64,000 nt of DNA from positions 1,888,014 through 1,952,013 of the forward strand of contig NW_020194558.1 in NCBI RefSeq assembly GCF_002865645.1. Direction: 5' to 3'. The first letter of the stretch is position 1, and each line of letters begins with the position of its first letter. A program made the translations under genes and the position numbers. Shown in pieces: positions 33,044-44,088 of this stretch. The stretch comes from Hyaloscypha bicolor E. Taxonomy: Eukaryota > Ascomycota > Leotiomycetes > Helotiales > Hyaloscyphaceae. The notes below the pieces were generated by a model. The model had not been told where the DNA came from. It ran no database searches and saw nothing but the letters and a program-made list of their open reading frames with translations.

Positions 33044-34918
33044 TTACTCCGAGGACTCGGTAGTCACACCATTGACCTCCGTATGCTCAGATGAGTGATC
33101 AACCACTGGCACATCATCCTTCAATTTTTTGCCACTTCCAACTGCTCCAGTGTTCTTGTCTTCCTGCCTGAACTCCCTTGAGGGAACAAACCCGTTGCTC
33201 TTCCACGCCTTATCAACTTTCTCATACATCTCATCGACCTCTTCGAGACTGAGTCCTTTGGTCTCATATATTAAAGCCCATACGAAGAACGCACAGACGA
33301 GGCAGCATCCACCCCAAAGGAAGAAGATCTTTGCTTGGAGATTTGCGTTGCCTGGGCCAGGATTGACAAGGTAGGGCGTGGAGTAGGCAATCGCCCAATT
33401 TAGCAACCAATTGCTAGCTGTGGTCATAGACAGGCCTTTTGCCCGGACACCGAGAGGGAAGATTTCCCCGGTAACAACCCCTAGAATGCGACTTAGCTTT
33501 GGTCTGAGGACTAGATTGGGATGAGAGTGGGAAGCTGGCTTAAGCGGACTTACAGGCAACTGGTCCCCAGGATGAGGCGAAGAAGAAGATGTAGACACAG
33601 ACAAAAGCAACAAGAGCTTTCTGTGCAGACATGTTCGTTGTGCCTGGGAATGCTGTTCCAGCAGAAGCGACAATCATTTGTGATACAAACATGCCTATCG
33701 CACCGAAGAGTAACAGACGACGACGTCCCCACGTCTCGACGAGATAGAGGCCGGGGAATGTAGACGCAACGTTGACCGCAGAAGTAATCATAGTCGTAAC
33801 GAATGGGTTCTGGATTCCCGAATTCGTGAAGAACGAAGTTCCGTAGTAAAATATAAAGTTGATGCCGGTGAGCTGTTGAAGGCTTTGGAGGAGGCAGCCA
33901 GTCATCAGACGTTTGCCCAATGTGTGCCAGGTCAGGAAATCTTTGTATGAAGATGTGCCCAAGGATAACTCGTGCTCATAATTCGCTTTGATATCTGCGA
34001 GTTCGTCGATCAAGAATGGATTGTCAATTGGGAGTCGACGTAGGCGAGATAGTGATTTGGCTGCCTTTTCGTCACGGCCCATTCTGATCAGATAACGAGG
34101 TGTCTCGGGTAGAAAAAGGAGGCCAACTCCAAGTATGATGGCCCAAAAAAATTGTATGGCGATCGGGATGCGATACGAGCCGGAATCTGCGCGGTCTTTG
34201 GTAGCGTTGTCGACGACTGCTGCGATCAAGAGACCGATCGTAATGGCAAGTTGATATGCGCCGACTATATATCGTTAGGACGCGCTGCATGCTTTGAGAT
34301 GAATCTTGTACTTACCAACCGTTCCTCGAATCCATTTAGGAGCAGTTTCTGATTGATAAAGAGGGACTAAATTATCATTAGTCCTATTTCAAACACCTCG
34401 AGTGATGGATACTTACTCAATGCAGAGATCAGGCCAACACCAAACCCAGCAAGGAAACGACCGGCCACGAAGAGAGGGATCGCAACCGAAATCGTCTGCA
34501 AGAGAACACCAAAGCAGAAAACAACAAGTGTAATCATAAGAGCCATCCTTCTTCCCGTGAAATCCGCCGTGGGTGCTGCAGTTAATGCACCAAAGAAAGT
34601 TCCCGCACTGAGAATTGATACAATCAGAGAGGATTGATTGGCAGTGATCCCGGGACCTTTGGTATCGGGATTGATGTAGCCAGTCGAAAAAGTCTTCAAC
34701 CAGTGCGGCATAGCAATGATACCTCCAATAGTTCCGGTGTCATATCTACCCCAACCATTAACAGGAGCAGAAGTTTGCCAATACTTAGATACTCACCCAA
34801 ATAATATGCCACCGAAGGCAACGAATAGGCCAACTCCAATTGCAGTAGCTGAGGAGCCAGGAACACCCTCGGGCTTCATTATCCCAATGGACCGAAAGCT
34901 GAATCCTTTTGAAACCAT
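33044..34918 (-). CDS. MFS sugar transporter
   Basis: Exons are 34918-34797, 34745-34417, 34366-34316, 34264-33554 and 33480-33044; 549 residues, introns 50-73 bp. It shows the sugar-porter pattern of twelve membrane spans with FGYDTGTIGGI in helix 1, PLYQSETAPKWIRG after helix 4, PETPRYLIRMGR in the central loop, QQLTGINFIFYYG in helix 7, WGRRRLL between helices 8 and 9, WVVTGEIFPLGVRAKG in helix 10 and ETKGLSLEEVDEMYE after helix 12. These mark a plasma-membrane proton-coupled hexose or quinate-type porter; substrate cannot be told. All exon joins restore such motifs. The start used is ATG 34918; an ATG 13 codons further in is possible. It lies in tandem with phosphoketolase. Confidence 0.95.
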
Positions 34919-36710
34919 TTTATGATTGTGACCACTTTGTGTAAAGTTGAAATTCATTTGAGTAATGCGACCTACGACACATCATATACCTTTTGGCAAA
35001 TGAGAGAAAATGTTGATACCCCGGGAGGGATGACGGCGCGGCTGAGACATCCGCGTTCAGGGGTGTAAAAACAACAGCTGTTGTTACCAACTCTCCGTTT
35101 ATGGCGTGAAAGGTCCCGAAAATTGATAGAATGACAATTCAAAAATCAAGTTAAACCGGTGATCTTGTTCTCAAAGCAGAATTGATTGGTCTATATCGTC
35201 CCAGTACCCCGCATCTTCCAGGTTTGAGGATTTGGTGGAGGGTCGCGGCCGGCAAATGCACCAGGATACCAGACGACTGGAGTGTTGCAAACGCTTGAAG
35301 GCCTTCTGACATGAAAATAGTAAGCTGGATCTCAATGAGGCGCACATTTGGGCGGTACTCCTTCCTTTTTCAAATATCTGGGTTTAGAAGGACGACCCTG
35401 GTCCCTGAGACTCATAGTTTGCAGAGTCGATCTTCAACCCTCGATATGAACCCAGCTTAATAGCCGAGCTGTGCTGTCATTCGTGGTGCCTTGCGTGAAG
35501 CTGTCACAACTGCAACGATTGAAAGAACTCCTGGACAAGAGCTAGAAATGAAGCCAAATTGCATTCTCCTCTCAGTCGAAGAAGCTGTCTTGAGCTACAA
35601 AGTCGGGTCTTGAAGAGCTAAAGGCGGGGATTGCTCAAACGATTCGGAAAGTATTTAAGAGGTCTCAGCAAACCCCACGTAGTCTGTGTGACGCATCGCT
35701 GTTGTTTCACCAGACTTGTGCGATCAGAACTGCGTATTATATCCGCACTTGCTGATACGATTGCTCCTCTTGCTAGATCCGCAAAATCTGATAAGCACCT
35801 CCAAATACCTTTAGATACCTACAAATTCGACTTCGACTTAAACTAAAGTCGATCGGCGCCCTGCCCGGCCCCGCGATGTCAGGGGGAGCAGAGAACGAGA
35901 GTCGAGGCTAGTAGCCAATATTGTGACAAGCTGAGATCAATCGGGAACACGTTTTCTGTACATAAGGAGAGGATCTCGGAGAGTAAGATCCCATGTTCGT
36001 TTTGACGGCAACGCTGGCGATGGAGTGATGAAGTGAGGTTGGGAGACGCGAGGTGGTGTTTTACCAAGGCGCTAAGGTTAATTATCGGAGCTTTAATTTG
36101 ACCTTACCGCCAACCCTTCTTCTCTTTCATATATTTTCATCACATTCCGAATCCTCTAATCGAGTGAGCAGGTCAGATCCCAGATTCATCCTCAAGGCAG
36201 TCTCGATATGCAGCCTCTTTGACCGCATGCTGTTCAACCTTTCAACCTTTGAGTGTGAAAGCGCACTCTCGTGGCTGCGCAGTGAGCGCGGACATGTGAC
36301 AGCAGGTCAAATATCCACCAGGAAGCCAGAACGCAAAGATATCACGTGCAAATTCTCAAGTTGTGTGAATTTTTGTTGGAAAGAGCTCAAACATTGCGAA
36401 AGCCGAAGCTGCGAGCGCAGTCGGTTGAAGTGGGCTGACAGTTGTGAAGTGCTCAACATGTCATCCTTCGCCCGAAAACGCTATGCGTACAAAGGCCGCC
36501 ACAGATCCCCCTTTGGTCCAATGTCTCAGCAGACTTATATTTGATACTGAAAATCCAGGCATTTATTGATTTTCGCCAAAACAATGCCAACCATCAACCC
36601 GCTGCTGCACCCGTATGTTGAACCACTAACTGGGATCTCAACCCGAACAGGAAGCATTGGCTGTTCGTCCCCATCTCAACTCCAAATACCACAAGACTGA
36701 TCCTTAAGTA
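34919..36710. other. intergenic region, 1.8 kb
   Basis: This lies between the transporter start and the decayed dihydroxyacetone kinase. It includes the transporter promoter at its left. The plus-strand open frame 36053-36544 has no resemblance to known proteins. Nothing else recognised. Confidence 0.35.
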
Positions 36711-37880
36711 GATGAACACTTCATCATCAATCAGGCGATACTTATCGGCAGTGGGCTGCGGAGTGTTGCAGTTACAGTCCCGAGTCTGTCTGTTGACACA
36801 AGAACAAAGTTGTCAGCTTATCCTCCAAAGGTCTCCATTATTTCTAGAAGCGGGAGCGGCCATGGACCTTCCTTCACAGGTCACGTAGGCGGAGGAATGC
36901 TTGCTGCGGCTACTATGTCTGGGGAGGTTTTGTCAACCTCTTCTCAAGCGCAGATCGAAGTTGCTTTGACTAAGGTGGATGCAAAGCACGGAATTCTTGC
37001 GATTATTATGAATCATCGAGTAATTCATTGTTCATCTTCCTATCTAATCAATCTGATGACGAGCAATCAAGGCAATGTTACCAACTTCAAAGCGGCCATC
37101 TCAAAGTTCAAACTTCTGGGATCAGGACAGAGCTTGTGGTTGTCGGGGATGGTGTTGGCCGTGGACGAATCAGGGCACAGAAGCATGAAGGAAGCGGAAT
37201 TGCCGGCATAGTGTTGGTTTTAAAAGTTGCCGGAGCTTTTGCTGCTACTGGGTAACATTTCTTAAATCATCCATTTGTCTGAGTACCCTGCTATACTTGC
37301 CCAGAGCAACCTTGGATGATGACATCCGAGTTGCCGGATTGACTGCTGATCAGGTTCTCTCTGTTGGCTCTGCTATCTCGCACGTCAAAATACCGAATCA
37401 GCCAATTCAAGACAAGCAGTCAGACGAACTTTTAGCCACAGAACGTTTCGGGTCGGGGACCGGACTTGATGAACATTAGCTTCTTGGATCTCACAAGCTT
37501 GAGATGGGCCTGCTCGATATTGTGGAAACCATGCCATAAGAACTTCTGGACTGGAACGATGAAGACCGTTCGTTCTCGGTAATTGCTGCGGTGATGAGCT
37601 GGTTCTCCTGGTCAACAATCTCGAGGGTCTGAGTGGACTCGAGCTGGGAGCCATCACTATGGAGATTGCAGTTCAGTTGGAGAAGAAGTATGGAGCCAAG
37701 CCTGCGCGAGTGTACTCCGGGACATTCACATCAACGCTGAACGAACTTGGATTCAGCATCTCGTTGCTGAAGGTCGTTGGCTTGGGCTTACAAACGGATT
37801 AGGCCTGCTAGAACTTCTAGATGCGCCAGCGGAACTACAGCATGGCCAGCAACTATCAGCCCCTCCTCGTTGCAAGGATC
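36711..37880 (+). pseudogene. decayed dihydroxyacetone kinase (DhaK domain)
   Basis: Successive frames spell the N-terminal DhaK domain in the right order: HFIINQAILIGSGLRSV, YPPKVSIISRSGSGHGPSF, GHVGGGMLAAA, NVTNFKAAISKFK, then out of frame ELVVVGDGVGRGRIRAQ, GSGIAGIVLVLKVAGAFAATG, a still canonical intron (gtaaca...cccag near 37,252-37,303), DQVLSVGSAISHVKIP, LVLLVNNLEGLSGLELGAIT, RVYSGTFTSTLNELGFSISLL and LLELLDAP. The pieces sit in different frames or are broken by stops (TAA at 36705, TAG at 37477, TAG at 37798). The substrate-loop GSGHEP is GSGHGP. No DhaL (ATP-binding) domain follows, so it is also truncated. An intact copy would phosphorylate dihydroxyacetone. Exact ends are uncertain. 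Confidence 0.82.
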
Positions 37881-38424
37881 GAAGCCAGCGACTTTCCAGG
37901 CGGAACTGTCTGTGGATGAATTTGTTTCGAGGACTGGATTACCTGAGCTAGATTCTGGGCTTCCGAGGAAGGTGCGATTTATGCACTTTTTTGGCATTTC
38001 CTTTCGTTTATGGGAGTTTCTATGTATAAAAACGGTAGATGGACTCACTGCAGACTCTTCAATCGCGCTTTTGCGAAAATGATATAATATTCTTGGCTTT
38101 GGTGACAGGGATCACTCTTATGCCGTGGTTACAGTCTCCTGCTTTCATTTTGGGCTTATTCTTTATCATTACTGCATTAAATTGCGAGGTATGGAGTTCT
38201 TGGCGTTGAAGAGAGCGGAAGGTGCCATGTTCAGTCATTCCTTCCTCATATGGTAGCCAAGGTCTGCAAAACTCCTGGCTAGTAGCTCCTTCTGTTATCT
38301 CTCACTTAGCAATTAGGAAGACTTGTCTCTGTGTCGCTTTTCTTTTCTGCATCAAAACACACACAGCAACACATCGGCATACCTTTCAAGCAAAAACTTT
38401 GGGGGCAGCATTGTTCAAGCTATC
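37881..38424. other. region between two decayed genes
   Basis: These 544 bp hold no recognisable coding sequence. They may contain the eroded C-terminal half of the dihydroxyacetone kinase, but I could not read any DhaL-type motif in any frame. Confidence 0.3.
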
Positions 38425-39586
38425 ATGATTCCCTGTTGCAGTGTCGCGGCAGAAAAGCACCCTCCAATGACCATACCGTCCTTTATGGGCCTCCAGGGAG
38501 TTTTCTGGATGTTCGTAGCTGTCCAGTACATTGAGGGGAAAGGGGCTGGTCTAGTCGCTATTAGAAACCTTCCTAAAGGGACTCGAATCATCGCCGAACA
38601 CCCATTCCACAGATTCCCTACTGATATGGCCCTGGCGAACATTTGGTCCTTGTTAACAAACCCCCCAACGATGAGTGATGAATTCTTCAGGCTTCACGAA
38701 AACAAAGGGGATGTCGCGGACCAGACCCCAGAGCAAGGCGCTTTATCGAATATATTTCCAACTATGGACGAATTTGGAGACCTATTCTGGGCGAGCTTTC
38801 CCACCATCGGTCTGATCAATCATGACTGTGTTCCGAACGCCGAATACTGGTGGGATCATGGACTGCAAGATGGCAAAATCCGCCTCATCCGAAACATCAA
38901 TGCAGGAGAGGAAATCACCATCAACTATGGGTTCGGCCGCTGGTTCGACACGGGCAAGAACATCATCGGCGACATCGTGGCAGGAAGGGAAATCCATTAT
39001 GGGTGTGGCGCGTGCCGATGTCACTCAGCCCATATCAGAGGGAAATTCGGATTCACATGCCTCTGCAACACCTGCAAAGAAGGAGCGAGCCATCCGTAAA
39101 AACTTCAGACACGAAGAAGCAGCGCTTTTACGTGAGGACCTTCCCCATAACATTTCCTTCTTCCGCATATACCACCAAGGAGCCTGCCTCAGGAAGCTCT
39201 ATTTGCGATACCAACTTTTCAAGAGAGGCCTTTTACGGAGCACCCGGTTCGGTGAGGTATTGATAGAAACTTTTCAGATCGTCGGTGGTCATGGTGATTA
39301 AGCTAGAGCTAAGCGCTTCGCTTTGGCATATTTGAAGGTACAGATAGCACACTATGGAAGAGGCTTCTGGGTGCTTCCTGGGAGGCAATTCCTATCCTCT
39401 GGTTTGAATCAAGCGCAAACGTGGTGTGAGATTATTGTCAGGCGCTCCATGGACTACTCAAAGGTTTCACACTTGATCTCCTCACGTGCTTGTGAGACGT
39501 TTGCTGGTATCGAGTTGCAAATATCACCTCCTTGGCGAGTGCCGATCTTCTCGCCGTATGCCATATTAAAGTTATGGGCTGAGTAG
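38425..39586 (+). pseudogene. SET-domain protein, frameshifted and with an internal stop
   Basis: From ATG 38425 the frame reads a fungal SET protein: VQYIEGKGAGLVAIRNLPKG, then FPTIGLINHDCVPNAEYWWD, the SET core (NHxCxPN), GEEITINYG and the cysteine-rich FGFTCLCNTC. The frame then stops at 39097-39099. One frame over, the usual C-terminal helices go on (KERAIRKNFRHEEA... IETFQIVGGHGD) to a TAA at 39299-39301, after which the same frame resumes with ARAKRFALAYLKVQ. In relatives this HGD-x-ARA block is continuous. So there is one frameshift near 39,080 and one nonsense codon. Family members are putative lysine methyltransferases of unknown substrate. An alternative is that the first 225 residues are still expressed as a short SET protein. 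Confidence 0.75.
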
Positions 39587-40402
39587 CCCTGTGCCCAGTG
39601 TGTCTTCATTTTCATCACTCAGAATAAGCAGCTGACAAGTAGTAATCGAGGCTGTATGTGAATCGCCTCCGGTGTACAATATAACCTTGCCTCCCCTGCC
39701 TTCCGATTGAATGAGGTGCTTCTCTGGCCAGTATTTGAGCAGCAGCATTTTCTAGTTGATGGAGATTCGTTTACAGTAAGCTGCCCTGCTTCGAATATCT
39801 ACAAAGTCCTCTCGCTTAAGCTCAGGATGCAAAAAGACTTGCACTTCACTCTTTTTTGGTAGAAGACCACCACGTAAACAATTTTGAAGAAAGTGTATGT
39901 CTAGAAACTTTAGTTTACGACTGGAGATCTCTTGGCAACAAAAATGTTGAATATGTGAAACTCATTACAAGATTTCGCTTAATGGTACGTAATGGCTGCT
40001 TCGCTCCAAAGACAGGGGCTGCATAATCTCGCAGTGTCAATAAAGAAGAGTGATCCAATTCACCGGCGTGCATGGACTTTACCGCTACAACATCTAGACT
40101 ACTCTTGCAACATTCTAGAACGTTTAGCAAGGGCTTGAACAATGGCATCTCCTAAGTTTTCCTCTCCCCAGTAGTGTACATTCCTGGACGAATTGTTTAT
40201 TGACATCTACATTCTCGGCATAAATGCCCTATACACCACTTAATTTGCAGCCAGAGGACTTAGCACAGCTATCCATGCAGCATCTACACTCGATCATGCC
40301 GGAGAAGTAGTACCGTGACAGAGGGAAATCTCTTGTGAAGGATAATAGTCAGCCCGACACAGCGATTCCAGCAGAGGGCACTTCAGGCATCCAGGCCGGG
40401 GT
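39587..40402. other. intergenic region
   Basis: These 816 bp contain no recognisable gene. The right end should be the promoter of the following membrane protein gene. The minus-strand open frame 39915-40148 has no resemblance to known proteins. Confidence 0.35.
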
Positions 40403-42325
40403 ATGGATATTAAGCCTATTACAGATGGATCGTTGTTGACTCATTTACAGAGCATTGGACATTCGAACACGGCCGCTCATGAAGTGCGAACCAAGATGCC
40501 TGCGGACAGCAAGGCAGATAGCGGCTCACCTGAGAGCTGGGAGGAAGTCCAAGCAGATACCTTATCGAAGAGAGAGAAAGTGACGAATACAGAAGATCAC
40601 AAGGCACAAGAAAAGACAGAAAATAGTGGATCGGGAGCTAAGACACCTAACGTTGAGCAACCGGCTGTTGAGAGGCTAGCCGACAAAAAGCCGGAAAGTG
40701 GGGTCACCGGAGGAGACCCCCAAAAACTGGAGCCGCAACAAGACGAGAAGACACAAGATGATACATCCAAATCTTCTCCTATTGTCCAATCATCTGTTGG
40801 AAAGAAAACTCGGTGTCGGATCAAGGTTCGTAGCAGGCATCCGTTGTTGCCTCAAGCCATGTCGAACTAATGATATTTACAGAACCCTATTCGAGCCAAA
40901 ATTGTTCTCAATGAACTCGACGTCGCGATAGCAGCTCTCAACTACCTCGAATGGGGCAAAAACAACGGTGGTCATTCCCTTCATAATCAAGGCTCGCAAG
41001 ACAAATTTGACCACCTTATGAATGGCTATTACGAGGCTCCACGAGACGCCGAGGGTGGTTATACTCCTCCAGTCGGTGCAGTACTTCAGTTCACGAACCT
41101 TTATGATTCCTCAAGATTCATGCTTGATGAGATTCGCCTAGCTAAAGGGGGTCCTCTAAACCGAGGCGATGTCCGTGCATTGTCTCTGGTAATAATAAAG
41201 GATCTTCCACGCATTCCGTTGCCTGGGAATCCCGAGATAGACCCGCATCTGCGACTTCGACTTAAAACTCTACTACAGCAGACCTTTCGAGCACACGGAA
41301 AGTTGGATCCTCAGGTGATACCCGACGAGGACGATGAAGACATGCTCGCTCTCAAAGATGCCTTCGCGGAAGGTCTGAAGAGAATTTCTGACGCAATTGT
41401 TGAAGCACTACCGAACGGGTCAACCTTTCAGCGAATGCTTCTGATATTGGTTGCTTTCAGCTGCATCGGTGCATTGTACTACTGTGTTTGGAAATCCTCG
41501 ATGCCATTTTTCTGGAATGCTTCGTCCTCTGCAGGAAGGTCCGACGATATAAATTTCGGAGGAGAATCTACCTCTGCCTATTCGGGTTCCCCATTTGTCC
41601 CCTTGCACCAATGGGTGGAGCTTTACAAGGGCGACATGAATATGGCTGCCGGCACTTATGAGGACTGCGAGTTTTGGATCATATCGGCCGTTGACTTGGT
41701 GGCTCGTCGAACCGAAAGCCTGACGACCGAAATGCAAATGCTTGCAATGACGATCTGGTTATCAAAAATTCGCATCCTCCAACCCTTCTTTCGACTATTC
41801 AATATTCCATCTGAGGAGTCCCTCAACGCCAAGGCCCTAATTTTGTATGAAAGCTATCTCTCGGACGTCGACAACGAGAAGCACTATCCCGAATCACATG
41901 CTAAGATGCTCAGAGTGAGCCTGGGGATTCTCGAGACAGACACGCAGCGAATAGAGAAAGCATACCGGAAAAGTTTCCCCTTTCAATTTCGCAAATTGCT
42001 CGAGGAGGTCGACGCAACCTTCCGAGGAAACAAGCCTGAACCACTTCTCCGTCCAGATGTGTTAGAACCATTTCATCTTCATTACCATTACTTCCTGGGT
42101 CTAGCTGAAGATTCGGTGTTTGAATTGTTTGACAGGCTCAATAATTTGAAAGATGCGATTGCCGCTCAACGTGGTGGGGAGAAGCCCTTGCAAGAGCAAA
42201 TTAATGAGATTTCAACGGCCATTACCGAGTTGAAATTCGCAAAGGAGTCCGCTATGTTGACAAAGAATAAATTGGAGACTGATGGGACTATGAGAGAAGC
42301 GGATGCTGCCATTTGGGCTTTATGA
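40403..42325 (+). CDS. single-pass membrane protein of unknown function
   Basis: Exons are 40403-40825 and 40883-42325, 621 residues. The intron has an unusual donor (gttcgt) but a normal branch (actaatg) and acceptor (tttacag), and the phase-0 join keeps a long open frame. Residues 1-140 are polar and rich in Lys, Glu, Ser and Pro (likely disordered). A helical domain follows (NELDVAIAALNYLEWG...). One membrane segment lies near residues 323-344 (MLLILVAFSCIGALYYCVW), and a second helical domain fills the C-terminus, ending in a coiled coil. I recognise no family. The right end converges on the peptidase gene with about 120 bp between stop codons. Confidence 0.75.
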
Positions 42326-42449
42326 TTCTCATTTCCTTGATTGGAAACTACATCTTTTAATGGAACACTTGGAATTCTTATTTTCCGGCGGCCACTTGAG
42401 CAAGATACTCTACACCTCGTAATTGTTCATTACTCACGAACGAACAGCT

Positions 42450-43424
42450 CTATTTTCCCATCAGCCAGTCCCCAACCGCCTTGAGATACAGCTCCTTCTC
42501 CTCGTACAACGGCATATGGGTGCTGTTCTGGAACTTAACCCATTTCACATCCCTGATCCCGTCCAAGAACGGCTTGATAGCCTCATCACTAGCTCCCTCA
42601 TTGACTCCATTAATGACCAACGTTGGAACCTCAATTCCCTTGCACTTCTCCGCCGCGGTCCATTCCCTCAAGCCACCTCTGACGACAAACTCACTCTTTC
42701 CGCTCCTAATCACCAATCAGCCATCTCCCTTATCCTTTAAAACGCAAAAGAAGGATACTCACATCGTATCACTCACAGTATCATCCTCCTTCGCAAATTC
42801 AAAGCTCTTAAAAAACTCCGGCGGCATGACCCTTGCAGAATGCTTCTTCATAAAAACCATCATCGCCTCCTCCAACTCCTCGCCATCAAATCTCCTCTCC
42901 TCTTCCGCCTTCTTGATAATGCCTTTCTCCGGCTCCTGCAATTCTTCAAGATACCGCGCATACGCATCCGTCCAGCCGGTCATATACGCCGGACTATTGC
43001 TCAGAATCAATTTCCTAAGGCCTTTCGGCTTAGTGCCCGCCCACGTCGAACCTACCATGCCGCCCCAGCTGTGACCAAGCACATCGTATCCCTTCTCCAC
43101 TAAGCCTAGTTTTGAGACGAGATTGTTCAATTCATCGTAGAACAGCTGCTCGGTCCAGAAAGTCTCGTCTCCGGCTTTCTCGCGAAGATGCGTAGATCGA
43201 GCACAGCCGATCTGATCGTAAAAGACGATTGGGGTGCCATAGAGTTCATTGAGTTCAGAGAGTTGGATCATGTAGTCGTGGCTCATTCCCGGCCCGCCGT
43301 GTATCGTGATGAGGGGAGTACGGGGGGAGGAGAGCTCACCCACGATCTTGTACCAGGTTTCGCATGGCTTGCCGGCAGCTGGGACATCGAATGGGACGGT
43401 TCCTTCTTTTATTGTTGGAGCCAT
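42450..43424 (-). CDS. proline iminopeptidase-like alpha/beta hydrolase
   Basis: Exons are 43424-42763 and 42705-42450, 305 residues. The intron is 57 bp with gtgagt...gattag ends, and the join restores SDTMSGKSEF. The fold and family signs are IHGGPGMSHDYM (oxyanion HGGPG at residues 42-46), FYDQIGCARST and the nucleophile elbow GHSWGG with Ser119. The acid and His of the triad are likely in VNGVNEGASDEA and NSTHMPLYEE. This is the S33 proline iminopeptidase group common in fungi, which removes N-terminal proline from peptides or acts on related amides and esters. No signal peptide is present, so it is probably cytosolic. A nearby 5' region of 660 bp separates it from the PhoD-like gene end. 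Confidence 0.92.
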
Positions 43425-44088
43425 GTTTGTGCTTAAGTTATCGAGTTAGCGTTGAACGAGGGTGTTATGTCGGCTTTGTTAAGTTTATCTATATACGTGA
43501 AGAGTGTCAAACGGAGGGGATCAATTCTCCGATCAAGAGCGGGCACTCTTTTTATATTTACGCCAAGGTGACAAATATATCCCTGCTCCAAACTCCATGA
43601 GCCGGCCGAAAGTCAAGTAAAAGAATGCGGGCCGCGACTCGCGATGGGGGATTTGTATTTGTATTTGCGAAACTGAGAGGATGTCACTAAGATCCGGCTA
43701 AGTCTTAATTAGGAAGCTCGTCGTTTCAGGAGCACAGCAGATCATCCAGAGTCTCACCTCATACTCCCGATAGGTAGCCAAGTACGAAGTAGGGGGCCTC
43801 ACTCGCACTGAATGCTCATAACGAACATGTGGGAATTTACGAAATTACGTATCCTGAAGTACTGTACAACAGGGCATACTCTGCAGGAGGAGAAGGATAG
43901 TTCATACAGAGCCAGTCAATGCCTGAAAGAATGCTCGCTGAATCGCAGTATCTTTTCATTCAAACAATGCCTGAGAGCACGCTCGCTGAATCGTAATATC
44001 AATCCATCTATCATCTCATATTTTCCATATGTTTCCTCAGCTCATCATCTCGTCGAGTCTTCACAATGACCAGCAACCAAAAGGTTGT
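43425..44088. other. intergenic region
   Basis: This lies between the start of the peptidase gene and the 3' end of the PhoD-like gene, both on the minus strand. Apart from the imperfect direct repeat listed separately there is nothing recognisable. Confidence 0.4.
43917..44000. repeat. imperfect direct repeat, 48-bp period
   Basis: A 36-bp segment at 43917-43952 (CAATGCCTGA...GCTCGCTGAATCG) recurs at 43965-44000 with about five differences. It may be a local duplication in the 3' region of the PhoD-like gene or the promoter of the peptidase gene. No function inferred. Confidence 0.8.

Noticed and set aside
36053..36544. 163-codon open frame upstream of the kinase relic
   Set aside because: Cys/Ser-rich, no family resemblance, no supporting splice sites.
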